Positions 35,601 to 48,263 of a DNA stretch of 64,000 nucleotides are shown one piece after another (the first letter of the stretch is position 1; each line of letters opens with the position of its first letter). Below the pieces are notes generated by a model. The model saw only the letters and a program-made list of their open reading frames with translations. It was not told where the DNA came from and ran no database searches. The DNA is taken from positions 1,116,001-1,180,000 of the forward strand of contig MOWL01000002.1 in assembly GCA_002110485.1 (NCBI GenBank), given 5' to 3'. This stretch comes from Emergomyces orientalis (Eukaryota > Ascomycota > Eurotiomycetes > Onygenales > Ajellomycetaceae). The translations under genes and the position numbers were made by a program.

Positions 35601-38055
35601 TTAGAGCGTCGTCTCCCTTCGCGTAAGACACTGAAAAATGTCTTTTTGAGTGTTATCATTCCGGAGTCCGTAACATAAACATCAGCAATTAAACACCGTA
35701 TTTTCTAATCTCAGTAATGGTATTTTCTCTTCTGGTCTGAATCGATGATAATTCAGAGAAAATATTGGCGCTTTAGTAATTCTTGGTGGAAAAACTAGGT
35801 GCCAGAAGAATTGCATCTTACTGATATCATCAGGCACGGTTATAATCTCGGAAATGAGCAGTTTCTCAGAACACTGCATTGTCAAGCCCCAAATCTGGGA
35901 TCTTGTCAATGCATCGGGCGCTGAAGCTCAGCTTCGTGGCCCCACCGCGGGGAGTGAGAGTGCTCCAAAGTATCGGACATCGTTGCTATGCGCAACGAAG
36001 CTGATAGATGGTTGGTTTGAACCAGAAGTGGAGGAAGAATGTTAAAAAGTTACAAACGCATGTGCCATAATGGAAGATCAATGCAAAAAAACAAATAGTT
36101 TTACTGAATATGGATCCCATCAGCGAACCTAGGCCCGAAGCAGCAAAGCTGATATCAATGCGACAATACAAGGTTCGATGGTTAGCTATATTTTATGGGG
36201 AATTTTTTTAACATCGCCTAATAATATGGGGAAACGATAGAGCATTGATCACTGATCATTGGGACTGGTGCAAGTTCCACTCATCAATGCGCTTCTTATA
36301 AAAAGCACACAACAAGTGCTTGAAAAAAAACTCAATGAACGAAGGTTCCTGGGAACCTCTCCCTGGAGAAACGAACGATCTTCGTCTTCATCTTGTACCC
36401 TAGGTTTTGGATAACTCAAATAGGATTAAATTCAGGACGGAGACAGCAACGGAGCAGCAGTTCTGGGCTTGATGGAACGCCACAGTGGGCTCGTCGAATG
36501 GCACTGTCACACTGATTGCGGCCCTTAGAAAGTCTCGAGAAGCCCATCATGTTGTTGTAATCATGATTGTGCGGTGAGGGCGGACGGCCATCCTGGTGTC
36601 TTGTTCGGCCTGGAGACGGGCGCGGCACGGCCATCGGCTCAAATAAGCCTTGAAAGAAGCCAAAAATATGGAGAGGAGTGAGGTATGGTTATTGTCGGTG
36701 CATTTGGCTTTGCGGGGAAATTAATTTCAGAGAATAACTTAAGAAGCAGAATTGGGGCTACTTTCCCATAGCAGAGACACCAAAGAATTAGTCTGGTGCT
36801 TCCGAGTCCAGGCCAACGAAGTGCCCACTCTTGTGGTATTGCCAGCTACTAGACCCGGCACTTGTCCAAGATGATCAAGCAATCCTCCCAGCGGGGAGGA
36901 AACGCGCTGTTTTTCGGTGATTTTGGGGATCTCACATGGCTTCGGTACGCAAAGAAATCCATTGCTGTTCGCCAAACGAACACAAAAGAGCGACGACTCA
37001 CGACGAAATCCTTTCCCAAAAAGCCTGCCCAATAATGTCAAATTTGGCCTCCTGGCCTGGCCCTGCTCAACGCCACCTTTTAGCCCATGATCCAGGGCCG
37101 AACAGAGATGGTCGCCTTCTGCTTCACGAAAAAATGGGTCAGGAACCAGGAACTAGCGCTAGCAAGAAACAAAATATTCTGTGCGGTGTGAACAGTTTTT
37201 GAAAAGTAATCGCCTCTCACTTCTGGCAGCATTGTAGTGTATTTTTATCAAGCGAAAAGCATGCTAGTCTTTCCCACGGTAATCCCTCAACCCCATAGCA
37301 TTTACGATGTCCTCGAAATTTTCTGATCTCTACGGGCGCATTATTACTTGCATTATTCATGCAATCGTGTAACATTTTTGTTTGATTCTTGCCAGAGATG
37401 GAACATGGGAAAGATGAGATATTGACTATCCAATGATAGCCTGGTTGAACAGATATGCATGCGTGCACTGTGAATAAAGTCAGTTTTGTGCATATGAATC
37501 AAATTATCCCAAAGTTTTATTCACAGGCCAGAAGGCACGGAACGACGAACTAGAGGCGCAAAGCACTGCGAGAAAAAAAAAGGACCGTTGAACTTTATCA
37601 AGAATTAGTCGCGACGCTTGCTGAAGCAGAATTTTTCCATTCCTCCCCAGATCGCCCAATCCTCTCGCTTCTCATCGCGAGAGACCTCGGATAGAAATTA
37701 AAACCTGATAAAAATAAACAGGGCCATGCTCCTGCAATTTACAGAAAGGAAGACGGAGATTATTCCCACATGGGTGGTGGGGTGGATGAGGGCAAAAAAA
37801 ATATATTTGTGCAGCAAAAATCCCTGCTTTGAAAGCCGTTGTCTGGGAAGCCAAAAAAAAAATGAAGAAAGAAATCATGCCTCAGGGCCACCCGAACTCG
37901 GTTTTTTGATATGCGCACCCAAGTGATCGGCGGATGCTGCATGCACGATGCCATTTTCGCTCCACCACTTTCTACTAGTTCGGAGATATGAATGAGCTAA
38001 GGTTAAGTTGAGCGAGTCTACAGCCAAGAAACGGGAAATGGGAGACATGGAATTA

Positions 38056-38283
38056 TTAGAGAACAACAGCGGATTGGAGCGCCGCATTGGTGTGTTTCAT
38101 GTTCGCTGGGGTTGGACCTTGGCTGATATTTTTTGGCACACTACTGGACGCGGACGGCTCGGCACCCGGGAAAGATGGCCTGGGTCCAACCGCGTAAACT
38201 TTCTCTGGATTCGCCAAAATTCTCCATATGTCGGGTCTGCAGTAGCGCGGCATGGACTGCGACAAGGGCATCCATTCTTGGTC
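38056..38283 (-). other. Possible orphan coding exon or gene relic
   Basis: On the minus strand a CCTAG acceptor is followed by a 75-codon frame ending in TAA. It begins DQEWMPLSQSMPRYCRPDIW, continues with a Pro/Ser-rich stretch (GPRPSFPGAEPSASSSVP) and looks protein-like in composition. A neighbouring minus frame (38141-38587) codes a hydrophobic stretch (NEVASFIFMLMSIANFSLFL) in another phase. I found no splice path joining them cleanly and recognise no family. Could be a relic, the end of an unrecognised gene, or chance. Confidence 0.2.
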
Positions 38284-41200
38284 CTAGGCAATGGGTTGGT
38301 GATGTGAAGAAAGTCAATGTAGACCTTGTTCGGCAGAATGGCAAGGACAACGTCAGGAACAAGGAAAAGTTAGCAATGGACATCAGCATGAAGATGAAAC
38401 TTGCAACTTCATTTGGAGATATTGCAAATACACTCCCACTTGTCTGTCGCCATAGTTGAATAATCTCAACCATTCCTCGCAGCCAGACACAGCCCCACTG
38501 TAAAGAGTTGGAAATCATCAAGGTCTGATGAATGACTTTCTTGTTTCTGCTCTTTATATGCATGGATATGACGAGCTGGTGCGTCAATTTTGTGCTTCAA
38601 GAGAACAATATTGCTTGAAGTTTCGACTGATTCTTATGCGCGAAAACAGGCAAGAGCCTCCTGAAGGTGTGCTTGCCTGAGTCTGTTATCCCTCAGCATC
38701 CAACTCACAGATCATTGAGGCCGGTGTCTAGCATTTGAAATGAGAATTGGCTTCGACTAGAGCCATTTGCCATCTTCATACCATTAACACCTCGCCCTGC
38801 GGTATAACTACTTCTCTCTTTACCTTCATGTATCTAAATCATCCCTTGCATGAATGCACAGGGATGAAACAGCGGGCAAGAGTGTACATTTTAGCATATA
38901 GGCGTGCATACAGTGTCCCACTGTGCGATTCATCGAACTGAGATGATATCGAGATATTCATACCCGATATCCGGACCAGATAAGACGAGTCCGAAAATAA
39001 AATGACACAAGTACGAAAAAAAAAGGACCAAGATTTTTTAAGATCGAGACCTTTGTCAAACAAACCTCATACACCCGAAACCCGGCGTCAAAGGCTGCGA
39101 AACGCTTTGTTATCTTCGTGATCAATGCCGGGGCTGTCTATCAAGGCATGAATGCAGTGGGACATTGGCGCGAAAGATTGACTAACCAAATATGCCCAAA
39201 CTGCCCCTCCAGCCCCAAGGCACGCAGTTAATACATATCCCGCACATCTGAGGGGCAGTTTTTCTTTCTCTCAGTTGGTTCTGTCCAGATCAGGGACGAT
39301 AATGGCTTGTGTGGTGCACAGCCATTTTCCGTTTTTCATTTTCTCACCTTTTTTTGCTTAATCGTGATCGGGAGTCCAATCTCCAGACATTCTGGGCGCG
39401 CTACATACAGCATAAATGCTGTTTCTGGAGATCACATGTGTATGTTTAACGATGGAATTTGATATTTACCTGATTTCTGACCAATCCATTCTCCTAGAAA
39501 GGAAGTTGGGTGACTAAAATGGTTGAGTTTTATAGAGCCCTATCTAAGTTGTACCCATGCATGAAGGGAAGGAATAAGAGAGACTGGAAGATAGTACTTT
39601 TCTCCCTACTTACAAGATATAGATTGCGTAGAAATTCATTTGACGAAAATACGTATTCAATGCCACAGCTTCCCTCATACCGAGATCCTATTCAGTGCTT
39701 GGAATACCTGAGATAACTTAGTGGGCAGACATTGATCCTGGTGCCTGGCAAGTGTTTGGACAAACCACTCATAACCATTCAACAAGCAGCTGGAAGAATA
39801 GCAGTAGAACATTAATCAACTGTAACAGTTGTGATTGATTATTGTTCAATTCTAATATTAACCCTGCCATGTGCTCCCTTGCTTCTTTTGTCTTCCTTAT
39901 ACAATGTTGACAACATTCTCAGTTTCTTTATCTAGACGCATCCTTCTGCTTCGCTTCAGTTAATTTAAAATAATTCAAATATTTAATATGTTCATATCCA
40001 TTGAATAAAGACATTTACATCTTATTGACTTCCTCATAGAAAAGCTGTCAAAATTTTCGAGTTTGAGGTTTGTGACCAAAACGACTACTACTTGGCCTAA
40101 ACACATAAAATATTGTACTCCATGTGTGTCTATCGCCCAGGAACCATGTATTCTTCGTCCTGGTAAATTATCCCATTGGATGCGACGTCGAAAAATGCGC
40201 TCAAGCCTTTAAAGCTAATTGAGTTTTCCTGCTATTTTCTGTGGCTTTGGATTTGTCTTTGTTGGTGCAAAGTGATTGAAAAAAATGTAAAGGTTAAGAG
40301 ATAGCAACAATGAGCCCATTAGACAAACAACTGAAAATCCCAAGATACAAAAGTTGGTTCATTATGAGCTGGAAATGGTTCCTGTCGATCCTCGTTTTTG
40401 CTTTTTTCTTACATTTTTTGTGATTTTTAGGGAGCTATCCCTGAGGCAAAAATACATTCACGTAGGTAAGTGGCGGTGTCACTTCACAATATGGAAATGT
40501 GCTGCACCATTATTATCCACGAAAAATGTGATGTATCATGCATGTGGGTAGATGGAGTACGATGACAGCATAGATTCCCAGGTGCGGCGGGTGTCTTATC
40601 AGTTATCTATTTTCGATTCTTGGATGCAAAAAGCGGATATGTACGGCATCCATGTAACGTAGCACACCATGCAGTCTTACAGTTCGACGTGGAATCGAAA
40701 CGAGACAAAAAAAGAGATGAGATACACCAGGCAGTCTGTAGGGAGTCGGCAGTGCATTACCTTTAGCCATTCGGGGTAGTTATCGGCATCGACAAGTCCG
40801 GCCCATGCATGCGGAAATGGGGTATTGGGGGGGAGTGAGATCTATGTGTTCCCTGCTGCCTTCGCACTTGTGAAACAAAATAATCAGAAAATAGTAATTG
40901 GGGGATAGGAATAATGGTAGCAAAATGTGTACTCATTAATAAAGTTGGCCTGGCATTGGCATACATATACACTATGGTGCCATGGAGGGCTGCACTCCTT
41001 GTGCCAGGTCATTCTCGTTTTTATCAATGCTGACCTCGAAGTGGACACAGAGCTAGAAAGAAATGAAAAACATCCCAGCAGAATACCCCCATGTGATGTT
41101 TCATATCTGACCAGGGCTAAACGAAAAATAAGCCGAAGAAGCACTGTTCCGTTTTCATATCCAGGATATTGAAATGAAGCTGGGCGCTAGAAGAGAAATG

Positions 41201-44028
41201 GAAAAAGTGGAAAATAAAAAAAGCGAACGCTCAAACGATGATTAACCCCGCCATTAACTACATCTGTAAACATGTAGCAAAACGATAAAATATAAGTTAA
41301 TTGGACGCATGCGCCTCGAACCCGTTGCAAACAATCTAAATCATAGTCAAAAGGGCTGCCAATTTGTGTGTATATTATTATTGATTCAGTGGATCAAGTG
41401 CTTTCTCTTTTCGAATATTGAAGATGGATTTCCTTATTGAAGAATTTCATTCACAATATATCCTGGCGGAGAAGAATACAAGTGAGTGTGTGTGAGAGAG
41501 ATTTCTCATTTGTTTCTTGCCGGCTGCCAGGTTGTTCTTATCGCCATATCAATCAATATGAATGGCATATCTCCCTATTTGCCGGACTCTCTGTAACAAC
41601 AATTGATGGCATCTGTATGGCCCATACTTTTCCTCTCCAGGTCCTTGGAACTGCACAGAAAATGGGATTTTCCATAATTCTTACTCCGTAGTACTCGCAA
41701 ACCTGATCGTTTGGTTGAGCAACATGAGAATTTAGTTGTTATTTGGCGGATTGGAAAACCCAGCTCTTACGGCGGCAGCATAGAATAATATAATGTGTAG
41801 ATTTTTAATTTTTCTAATATTTTAGTAAATTTTGTTTATCAAATTTTTTGGACGAGTCGATTCAAACACAATAATAATCGTTAACTAATTCTTTATTCTC
41901 GTTGTGTCAATGGGCCACCCGCGTTCCCTTATTTTCTTCATCCACGCTGAGGAGAAGCAAATTACTATTGGTATTGGTACCTCGCGGACGGGAAAGTTTT
42001 TTGGAAGTTAAATTTCATAGAGAGAAGAATCACGACAGTTGAATGGGAGGAGAGAAAATCTCAGCTCGGTTCTGAAAAACGTGCACTGGGTATCATCGAA
42101 TCAGGCGAAGAGAGCCCGTAGGTAAGATGTCATAGGCAGAAAAAAGGAAGAAGGAAAAAGGTAAAAGGTAAAAAAGCTGCAAGTTCCAGTATGAGGCGCG
42201 ATTGTGAGCTGTGGGTTATTGTTGTGATGAAGTGATCATTTTGCATATTTTCGTTTCCATTTTTGTCTCTCTGCTTCTTGATAAGTTGATAGTGGGAAAG
42301 ATTCAGGGCAGATTTATCGGGACGAATAGATGCAGGCTGACAGACACACCTTCGTTTTCTTGTCTCTTGTGGTTTTGTTTTTTGTCTCTGATTCGCTCTG
42401 GATTGAAGGTTTCTAGCAAAAGAAAGGAAAATACCCCCAAAAAATTGGACCTCCCAAAGATTAGTTCAAAATAGACAAAGAAGGTTTTCAGGAACCCGCT
42501 AACCTAAAAGTTTTCTAGCGGGACCTTGCCCTGGTTCGTAATCCATACCCTGGGAATCCATTCAAAAAACAAAATAATAAATCATTCAAAAGCCCCAGCG
42601 GAACTGGCGAGTCAACAACGATGATATTTCCTCATGAGCCCGCACTATCTTGATAACAACGGTTGGCCAGCCGCTAATTCCAATGTGATATGCTTACTGG
42701 ATGGCCGTTGCAAGAGTGGCAGAAATGTGGCAACTGTCTCCTACTCATCATTGGGCAAAATGAAGAAGTGGCCGACCTTGCAGGCCACTTGGACTAGGCT
42801 TGAGGACCCGGGCGGGAAATGCGCATGGTGTCGATGAGAAGGAAAGAGGGCACACTTCTCTTGTGCTTTTTTTATTTATATTTATTTATTATTTGCCGTA
42901 TCTTTTTCTGTCCCGCCTGACTGAGCTAAACAGAGGTTTGGTTTAGCGGGTTTTATCCAGTCGGGTAGCGGTATGCACACGAACAGCCGGCCCTGCTCAT
43001 GGTCACCCTCTTTCTTGATGGTGACTTTTTTTCGTTCCTTTTCGGTTATTTTTTCTTCTTCTTTTTTCCCCTTCTATTTTCGCCTACTAACGTGCGTGTT
43101 TAGATGAGAAATAACACACCCACATATCCGGAACCCAGTTGTCGTATTGGTGATAGTGAGCTCAGTGAGTCGTTGTATTGCTGCGTAGGGGTTAGTTTAG
43201 AATGTTCGAGGAGGCAATCCATGCCTACATTTCAACCTCCGAATTAACCCAGCGAAACTTTCTGCCAATCAAGCAGCCCGTCAATGGGGCCAGAGACCGG
43301 GGTGCCACAGTCTCCCAATCTCCCACTTCGTCCTGGGCAGGGCCGGGTTCCACTTTGTTATGTGTCCTCCATGGGTTTACACTTGTTCAACAGCCAGTGA
43401 GAGGGCTGAAAGTTCCAAACCGGCCAATAATAAACTGCGGGGCCCATCCAATGGACTGCCTTTCCGCAGTGGAGGATTTGGACAAGACCAATATTATTGT
43501 TGTTCTTGTCCAGATAGCGGGTGGGAGCCAGGGAGACAGAGATAGGCCCTTGCTCCCCGTCTGACAGAATATCTGACTGTTCTCTCATCCAGAAGCCCAT
43601 GTAATTACTGTAGTAGTAGGAGGACAGGGACTATTGTTGATGATGAAACCTGGCAGACATCCATACGCAGGAAATATTTTGATGATAACCTGGTGTTTTG
43701 GAGCCATGCTTAAAAATTAAAAAAATTATATTCCTTTTCAAAAAATAAAAAATTGCCCAGAGTCATGGCCATTGTGCATCAATCTCCCTCTCTTTATCAT
43801 TTTTCTGGGCAATTCTAGGCTATCATAGGCCGTTTTACATATTTCTTTTTCTTATTTTCCCTTTCATTGAAATTTTTTCGTTTCTTTTTTTCGGTGAAAA
43901 ATCAGAAGCATAATGGAGGAGCCCGAGTGCAACCCAGCCCCCAGCGCTCTCGCCATCCGAGCTCACCTTCTCACGCTTCTGATTGTGAGGTGAGAGATCA
44001 ACCGCCTAGGATGACTGAGATCAGCGGT

Positions 44029-44047
44029 GGGATGGGATGGGATGGGG
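44029..44047 (+). repeat. G-quadruplex motif (GGGAT)3GGGG
   Basis: Four G runs of at least three with two-base loops: GGGATGGGATGGGATGGGG. It meets the canonical G3+N1-7 rule on the sense strand of sebA, about 1.7 kb before its ATG. Confidence 0.8.
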
Positions 44048-44203
44048 TCAGCAGAAAATAATGTGTGCCTGGTGTGCTGCGCCATCTTCCCGCCCAGTCG
44101 CCCCGGACTAGGGTGGTCGGTAGCGTCTCTGCTGAGTGGGTGCAGCGGTGACCTGCGGGCTTGCTCCGGAGGCTGGACGATGGCGACGATTGGGATGGAT
44201 CAT

Positions 44204-44236
44204 GGGTGGATGGATGGGGGGATGGGGGGATTGGGG
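44204..44236 (+). repeat. Second G-quadruplex-capable tract
   Basis: G runs of 3, 6, 6 and 4 bases, separated by a nine-base loop, AT and ATT. Same strand as the first motif, 157 bp downstream of its end. Confidence 0.65.
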
Positions 44237-44480
44237 ATGGTGTGCCCAAGGGCGACTCTGATGCCCTTGGGTTTTGCCGCTATGCTGGCGGGTGCTTGTG
44301 CTGGGCTGTTGTACCTGGTCTCACTGGTGGCCCAATTGCTAGCCCGCCGCACCACTCAGAGTCAGGGTGCAATTCGTCCCTGTCCAAGGTCTTGCCCCCG
44401 TCGGTGTCCGGCCGCTGGTTTGCTGGGTGGGCGAGGAGGAGAGAGTGAGCCCATGTGTGGTCTGTGTTCTGTGTCTCCAT

Positions 44481-44560
44481 GTCTGTCTGTCTGTCTGTGT
44501 GGTGGTGGTGGTGGTGGTGGTGGTGGTGGTGTGGCCACTCTCTCTCTCTCTCTCTCCCTC
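44481..44560 (+). repeat. Compound microsatellite (GTCT)n-(GGT)10-(CT)n
   Basis: GTCT repeats (44481-44497), ten GGT units (44501-44530) and about nine CT units (44538-44556) follow each other closely. An ACTC repeat lies further on (about 44675-44695). Length is probably variable between strains. Confidence 0.85.
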
Positions 44561-45559
44561 CCTCTCTGTGATGCTGGTCTCTCTGGCTCTGATTCTAACT
44601 CTCTTTTCTGCCTGTCTTCTGTGTTCTGCATGCTGGCTGGGTATTGTCGCAGGCCCATAGCCCATAGCGCGTAATCACTCACTCACTCACTCGCTCACCC
44701 AGTACTAACTACTCAACTACTCACATTCTTTTTTATCCCGCCGCCCACCCTTCGCTCTGCCCAGCTAAATATTGTTCTACTAATTGTCGTCTTTCCTTTT
44801 CTTTTTCCCTCCATCTCACACCATCGAGTTCCTCTCTCTCCCTCTTTCGTTTGTTTGTGGCCATTTTGTCCGTCCCTTTTTCTTTTATATTATTTTATTC
44901 ATTTCTAATTCATATCTTTATTATATCTTTTATACTTATACTTATTACTATTATTACTTATTATTCTTCTCTTCTTTCTGACTGTATTCGGCTTGCCTTT
45001 TGCTCGAATTCGTCCCAGTCCTTCCTTTGGCCCATCCACCTCCAGCAGCAGCAAGCAGCAGCAGCGGCAGCGACGAAGACTACATCTCTCAACGTCTATA
45101 CCCATTTACCTGCAATACTTGCAATACTCAATACTGTACTATGCCTATTCGATAATCTTATCACTCCACGGTCCTTTACCAAACCCCAGCGCGAACCAGA
45201 CAGATACAAACATACAAAAAATATACTTGACTCGAATCGCCGAGATAATCGCAACCTTCTTTTTGCACTGTCTCTCTCCTCAACAGTTGTGGATCGGCCA
45301 GTCGCTCCTTGGGCTTCCACTTGATTTAATATATTCTCTCTCTCTCTCTATACCATCTTATTATTACTATTACTCTCCTTATTGCGATTTGCGCATGTAC
45401 TATTTCGACTTCTATTCGATTACTGCTCGTCCCCGTTCGAAGCGGACTCGACATAGCTAGAACATCCCATCTAGGATCGAATTACGCCCCATTTTACTTC
45501 TTAATATCTTTGTTCCATATCGGAAGGGACAAACTCTGACTTTTGTTTTAATCTTATCG

Positions 45560-45727
45560 GTGAGTCGCATGTTCGTGTTTCGGTTGCTTGGCTGGCTGGC
45601 GGGGGATCGAGGAAGGTTGAGGAAAAGTGTATATATCATACACGGGACAACCAAGGGCAACAGTGACACTGCAAAGAAAAACAGTTTGTACCAATTCTCG
45701 GGAGAGGCTGATAGCATTTCATTTCAG
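45560..45727 (+). other. Probable 5' UTR intron of sebA
   Basis: A GTGAGT donor (from 45560) and a TTTCAG acceptor (ending 45727), with CTGAT as a candidate branch site about 20 bases before the acceptor, bound a 168-nt intron that ends 23 bases before the sebA ATG. Removing it also removes an ATG at 45569. Inferred from splice consensus only. Confidence 0.55.
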
Positions 45728-45750
45728 ACTCGGAAATTCGCCAAAACGCC

Positions 45751-48263
45751 ATGGAACCTAGCTACAGCATGCATCCAGCGCCAGTTTCCGGGCCCTCGCC
45801 CTTTTATTACTATAATCCCGACCCGGATACACATAATGGGCAACACGGCCACTTTTCTCCGCATCCCTCAGAGATGCTCCAACAGCAGCAGCAGCAGCAG
45901 CAACATCAGCATCCCAGCGGTCACATGCCAATCTACCCAATCCAGCCTATCCACCAGCTCCAGCAGCAGCAGCAGCAGCAATCACTGCCCCAGCAGCAAC
46001 CCATGCAAGAAACGCACGCAGGGTACGCCCACAACCATACCCCAGCGCAGAGCCACGCCATGAGCCTGCTGAACGGGACGATGCATATGACGCCCCCAAC
46101 CGCTTCTCCACAGCCGTTGCACCTCAAGCCTAGCATCGTGCTGCACCAAGACCCGCCTTCGCTCATTCCTCTGGACACGTCTTGCGGCAATACCAACACC
46201 AACAGCGGTCCATCTGATCTCTATGGCTTCCCCTCGACGCCACCATTATCGTCATCTGGAAGCACAGTGAGCAGCCCGCCATCGAGCTGTGGGATGCTGC
46301 ACACACCGGTGAATGGGAGCTTTTTCCAATTGGAGACGATTGAAGGGGTGAAGGAGGGATGTCAGAGTGATGTACAGACTGAGATATTGGCTAATCTTGA
46401 CTGGGCGCGGTCCAGTTCTCCTCCAATGACGCCAGGTATGTTTATTTCTGTTTTTATTTTATTTTCTATTATTTGTGCAGTAGTTGAGATAAAGTACTGT
46501 GCATTGTTTTATTCTGTGTGTGGAGAGGGAGAGAAGAGAAGAAAAGGAAGAAAAGGCATTGTTCTGGTAGGAACTTAGCATTCTATTGTTTCTTTTGCGT
46601 GGCTGGTTGTTTGTTTGTTGGGTCAAGAACACCAAAAAACAGCACCAGAAGAACAACGAGGAAAATCGGGGGAAAAAAAGAAAGAAAATAAAAGAGCGAG
46701 ACAATCGAAAAGAAGCAGGATAATATATATGTATATTATATATGTATATTTTCGGATATATAGATATTTATTTTGACAGCAAAATAAAATCTATCACCAT
46801 ACTAACCTTGTGCAGTGTTCATACAGGGCCCAGCCGGAGCCAGCCACCGCGAGGCGCTGCAGCTGTCTGGGCTGTCCAGGGTTGCCTCTAGGGTGGCCTC
46901 CGCTAGCACGTCCACTAACTCGTGTCCCTCGCTTTCTCCCTCGCCCTCGCCCGTCCTCACCTCCTTACTCTTGCATCACCAACCGCCCTCCTCGCTGGCC
47001 CCCCAGCCCTCCAACTCCGACTTCTGCGATCCCCGCCAGCTCACCGTCGAATCTTCGGCACAGTCCTCCTCCTCGTCGGATTTCCCTCCCTTGCCCTCAC
47101 TGTCGTCGCCCTCCCATCACAATCACCACCACGACGATCTCAACCCCGACCACGAGGCCCACAAATTCGACCTGGGCGCTGTCACCAACTCCCTGCATCC
47201 CCATTTGTCGCACACCTCCCTGAGCGATACCACTGAACATACTGAGGATACTCTGGGTAGTCTGCCGTCGTTTGATAATTTTTCTGATCTGGACTCCGAA
47301 GACGAGTTTGTCAACGAGATCGTTGACTTCACCCCGACCGAAAACATTTTCTTCCTGGGTGACAAGCGTCGACGTGTCGGCTCTTACTCCCCCGACGACG
47401 ACGACCTCGTGAGTGAGCAGAGCCTCGAAGATTTTGAGGACGAGGATTTGTTCGCCCGCTCTGGTCTGCCTCTGCTACCCTCTGAGCTGCCAGAACCGGA
47501 GCCCACCTCCACCCTTGCGACCGGAGACATGAGGACGAAGAAGCGCCTAACCCCACGCAAACCCATCAAGCGCCCGTCGTCCTCTGGCAGTGACTCGGAT
47601 ACCCTTGGCTCCATCATCAAGGCCGCCCAGGCCAATGTCAACAGTCGTGGCAGTAACAGCAATGGCAACGGCAATAGTAACCACGCACACGCCGACTCTA
47701 CCTCGTCGACCCAGCAACAACAGCACCAACCAGATGACGCCCCTACAAAAGAAACCTCGGAGAGTAACCCGCAAACTTCAAGCTCCTCCGATGCCACCGT
47801 CCCTGCTCCTGCACTCCCCATCAACCGTCGCGGCCGAAAACAATCCCTCACAGAAGACCCTTCCAAGACCTTCGTCTGCACCCTATGTTCTCGTCGCTTC
47901 CGTCGCCAGGAACACCTCAAACGCCACTACAGATCACTCCACACCCAAGACAAGCCCTTCGAATGCCACGAGTGCGGCAAGAAGTTTTCCCGCAGCGATA
48001 ACCTGGCGCAACACGCCCGGACACACGGCGGTGGCGCAATTGTCATGGGTGTCCTAGACGCCCGCGACATTCATCCAGACGGCGGCTCACCCTACGACGA
48101 ACAAGACGCTGGCGCGCTGGGGGCGGTGCTGTACGAGGCTGCCCAGGCGGCTGCCAACAAATCCACCACCAGTGAATCATCGTCCGACAATGGCATGTCG
48201 CCAACACCATTCCCCGATCGCAAGCGACCCATCAAGAAGCGCAAAAGGGAGGAATCTTCGTAA
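45751..48263 (+). CDS. sebA: C2H2 stress-response transcription factor, Msn2/Msn4/SebA type
   Basis: Nuclear activator of general stress genes; family members bind STRE (AGGGG/CCCCT). Exons 45751-46435 and 46816-48263 with a 380-nt intron; product 710 aa. The C-terminal pair of zinc fingers is Msn2-like: finger 1 Cys583, Cys586, His599, His604 (CTLCSRRFRRQEHLKRHYRS); finger 2 Cys612, Cys615, His628, His632 (CHECGKKFSRSDNLAQHART). The N-terminus has two polyglutamine runs (residues 44-51 and 71-77) coded by CAG repeats. Acidic parts (SPDDDDLVSEQSLEDFEDED) may activate; basic KRPIKKRKREESS at the end is a likely nuclear signal. A long leader with an intron precedes it. In Aspergillus fumigatus SebA and Trichoderma Seb1 this finger pair answers heat, osmotic or oxidative stress. 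Confidence 0.92.
45880..45981 (+). repeat. CAG microsatellites coding polyglutamine in sebA
   Basis: CAA-(CAG)6-CAA at 45880-45903 (eight Gln) and (CAG)6-CAA at 45961-45981 (seven Gln). Mixed CAA ends suggest old repeats. Another CAG/CGG-rich stretch occurs in the leader (about 45050-45075). Confidence 0.85.

Larger units (their letters stand above)
32685..45750. other. 13-kb gene desert upstream of sebA
   Basis: No recognisable gene in 13 kb on either strand; open frames are short, mutually overlapping and often low-complexity. Promoter-like parts occur near 33825-33930 (catatatatagg, then a pyrimidine-rich leader) and 35375-35415 (tatataatc beside the palindrome ACCACCGGTGGT). A possible orphan C-terminal exon lies at 38283-38056 on the minus strand. 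From about 43900 the DNA becomes GC-rich with G-quadruplex motifs and microsatellites, and from about 44700 to 45750 it is pyrimidine-rich, probably the long sebA leader. Regulatory DNA, a long noncoding RNA or old decayed repeats are all possible. Confidence 0.65.

Noticed and set aside
38008..38307. 99-codon plus-strand frame opposite the possible orphan exon
   Set aside because: No family match. The minus strand has a better protein-like composition and a splice acceptor, and both cannot readily be real.
44027..44674. 215-codon Gly/Ser/Cys-rich frame before sebA
   Set aside because: It is a reading of microsatellites and G-rich repeats; opposite-strand frames are open too, so openness reflects base composition.
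44851..45324. 157-codon frame with a hydrophobic start, upstream of sebA
   Set aside because: The hydrophobic part is a reading of T/A-rich leader DNA and the Gln/Ala run of a CAG repeat; the first codon is not a good ATG.
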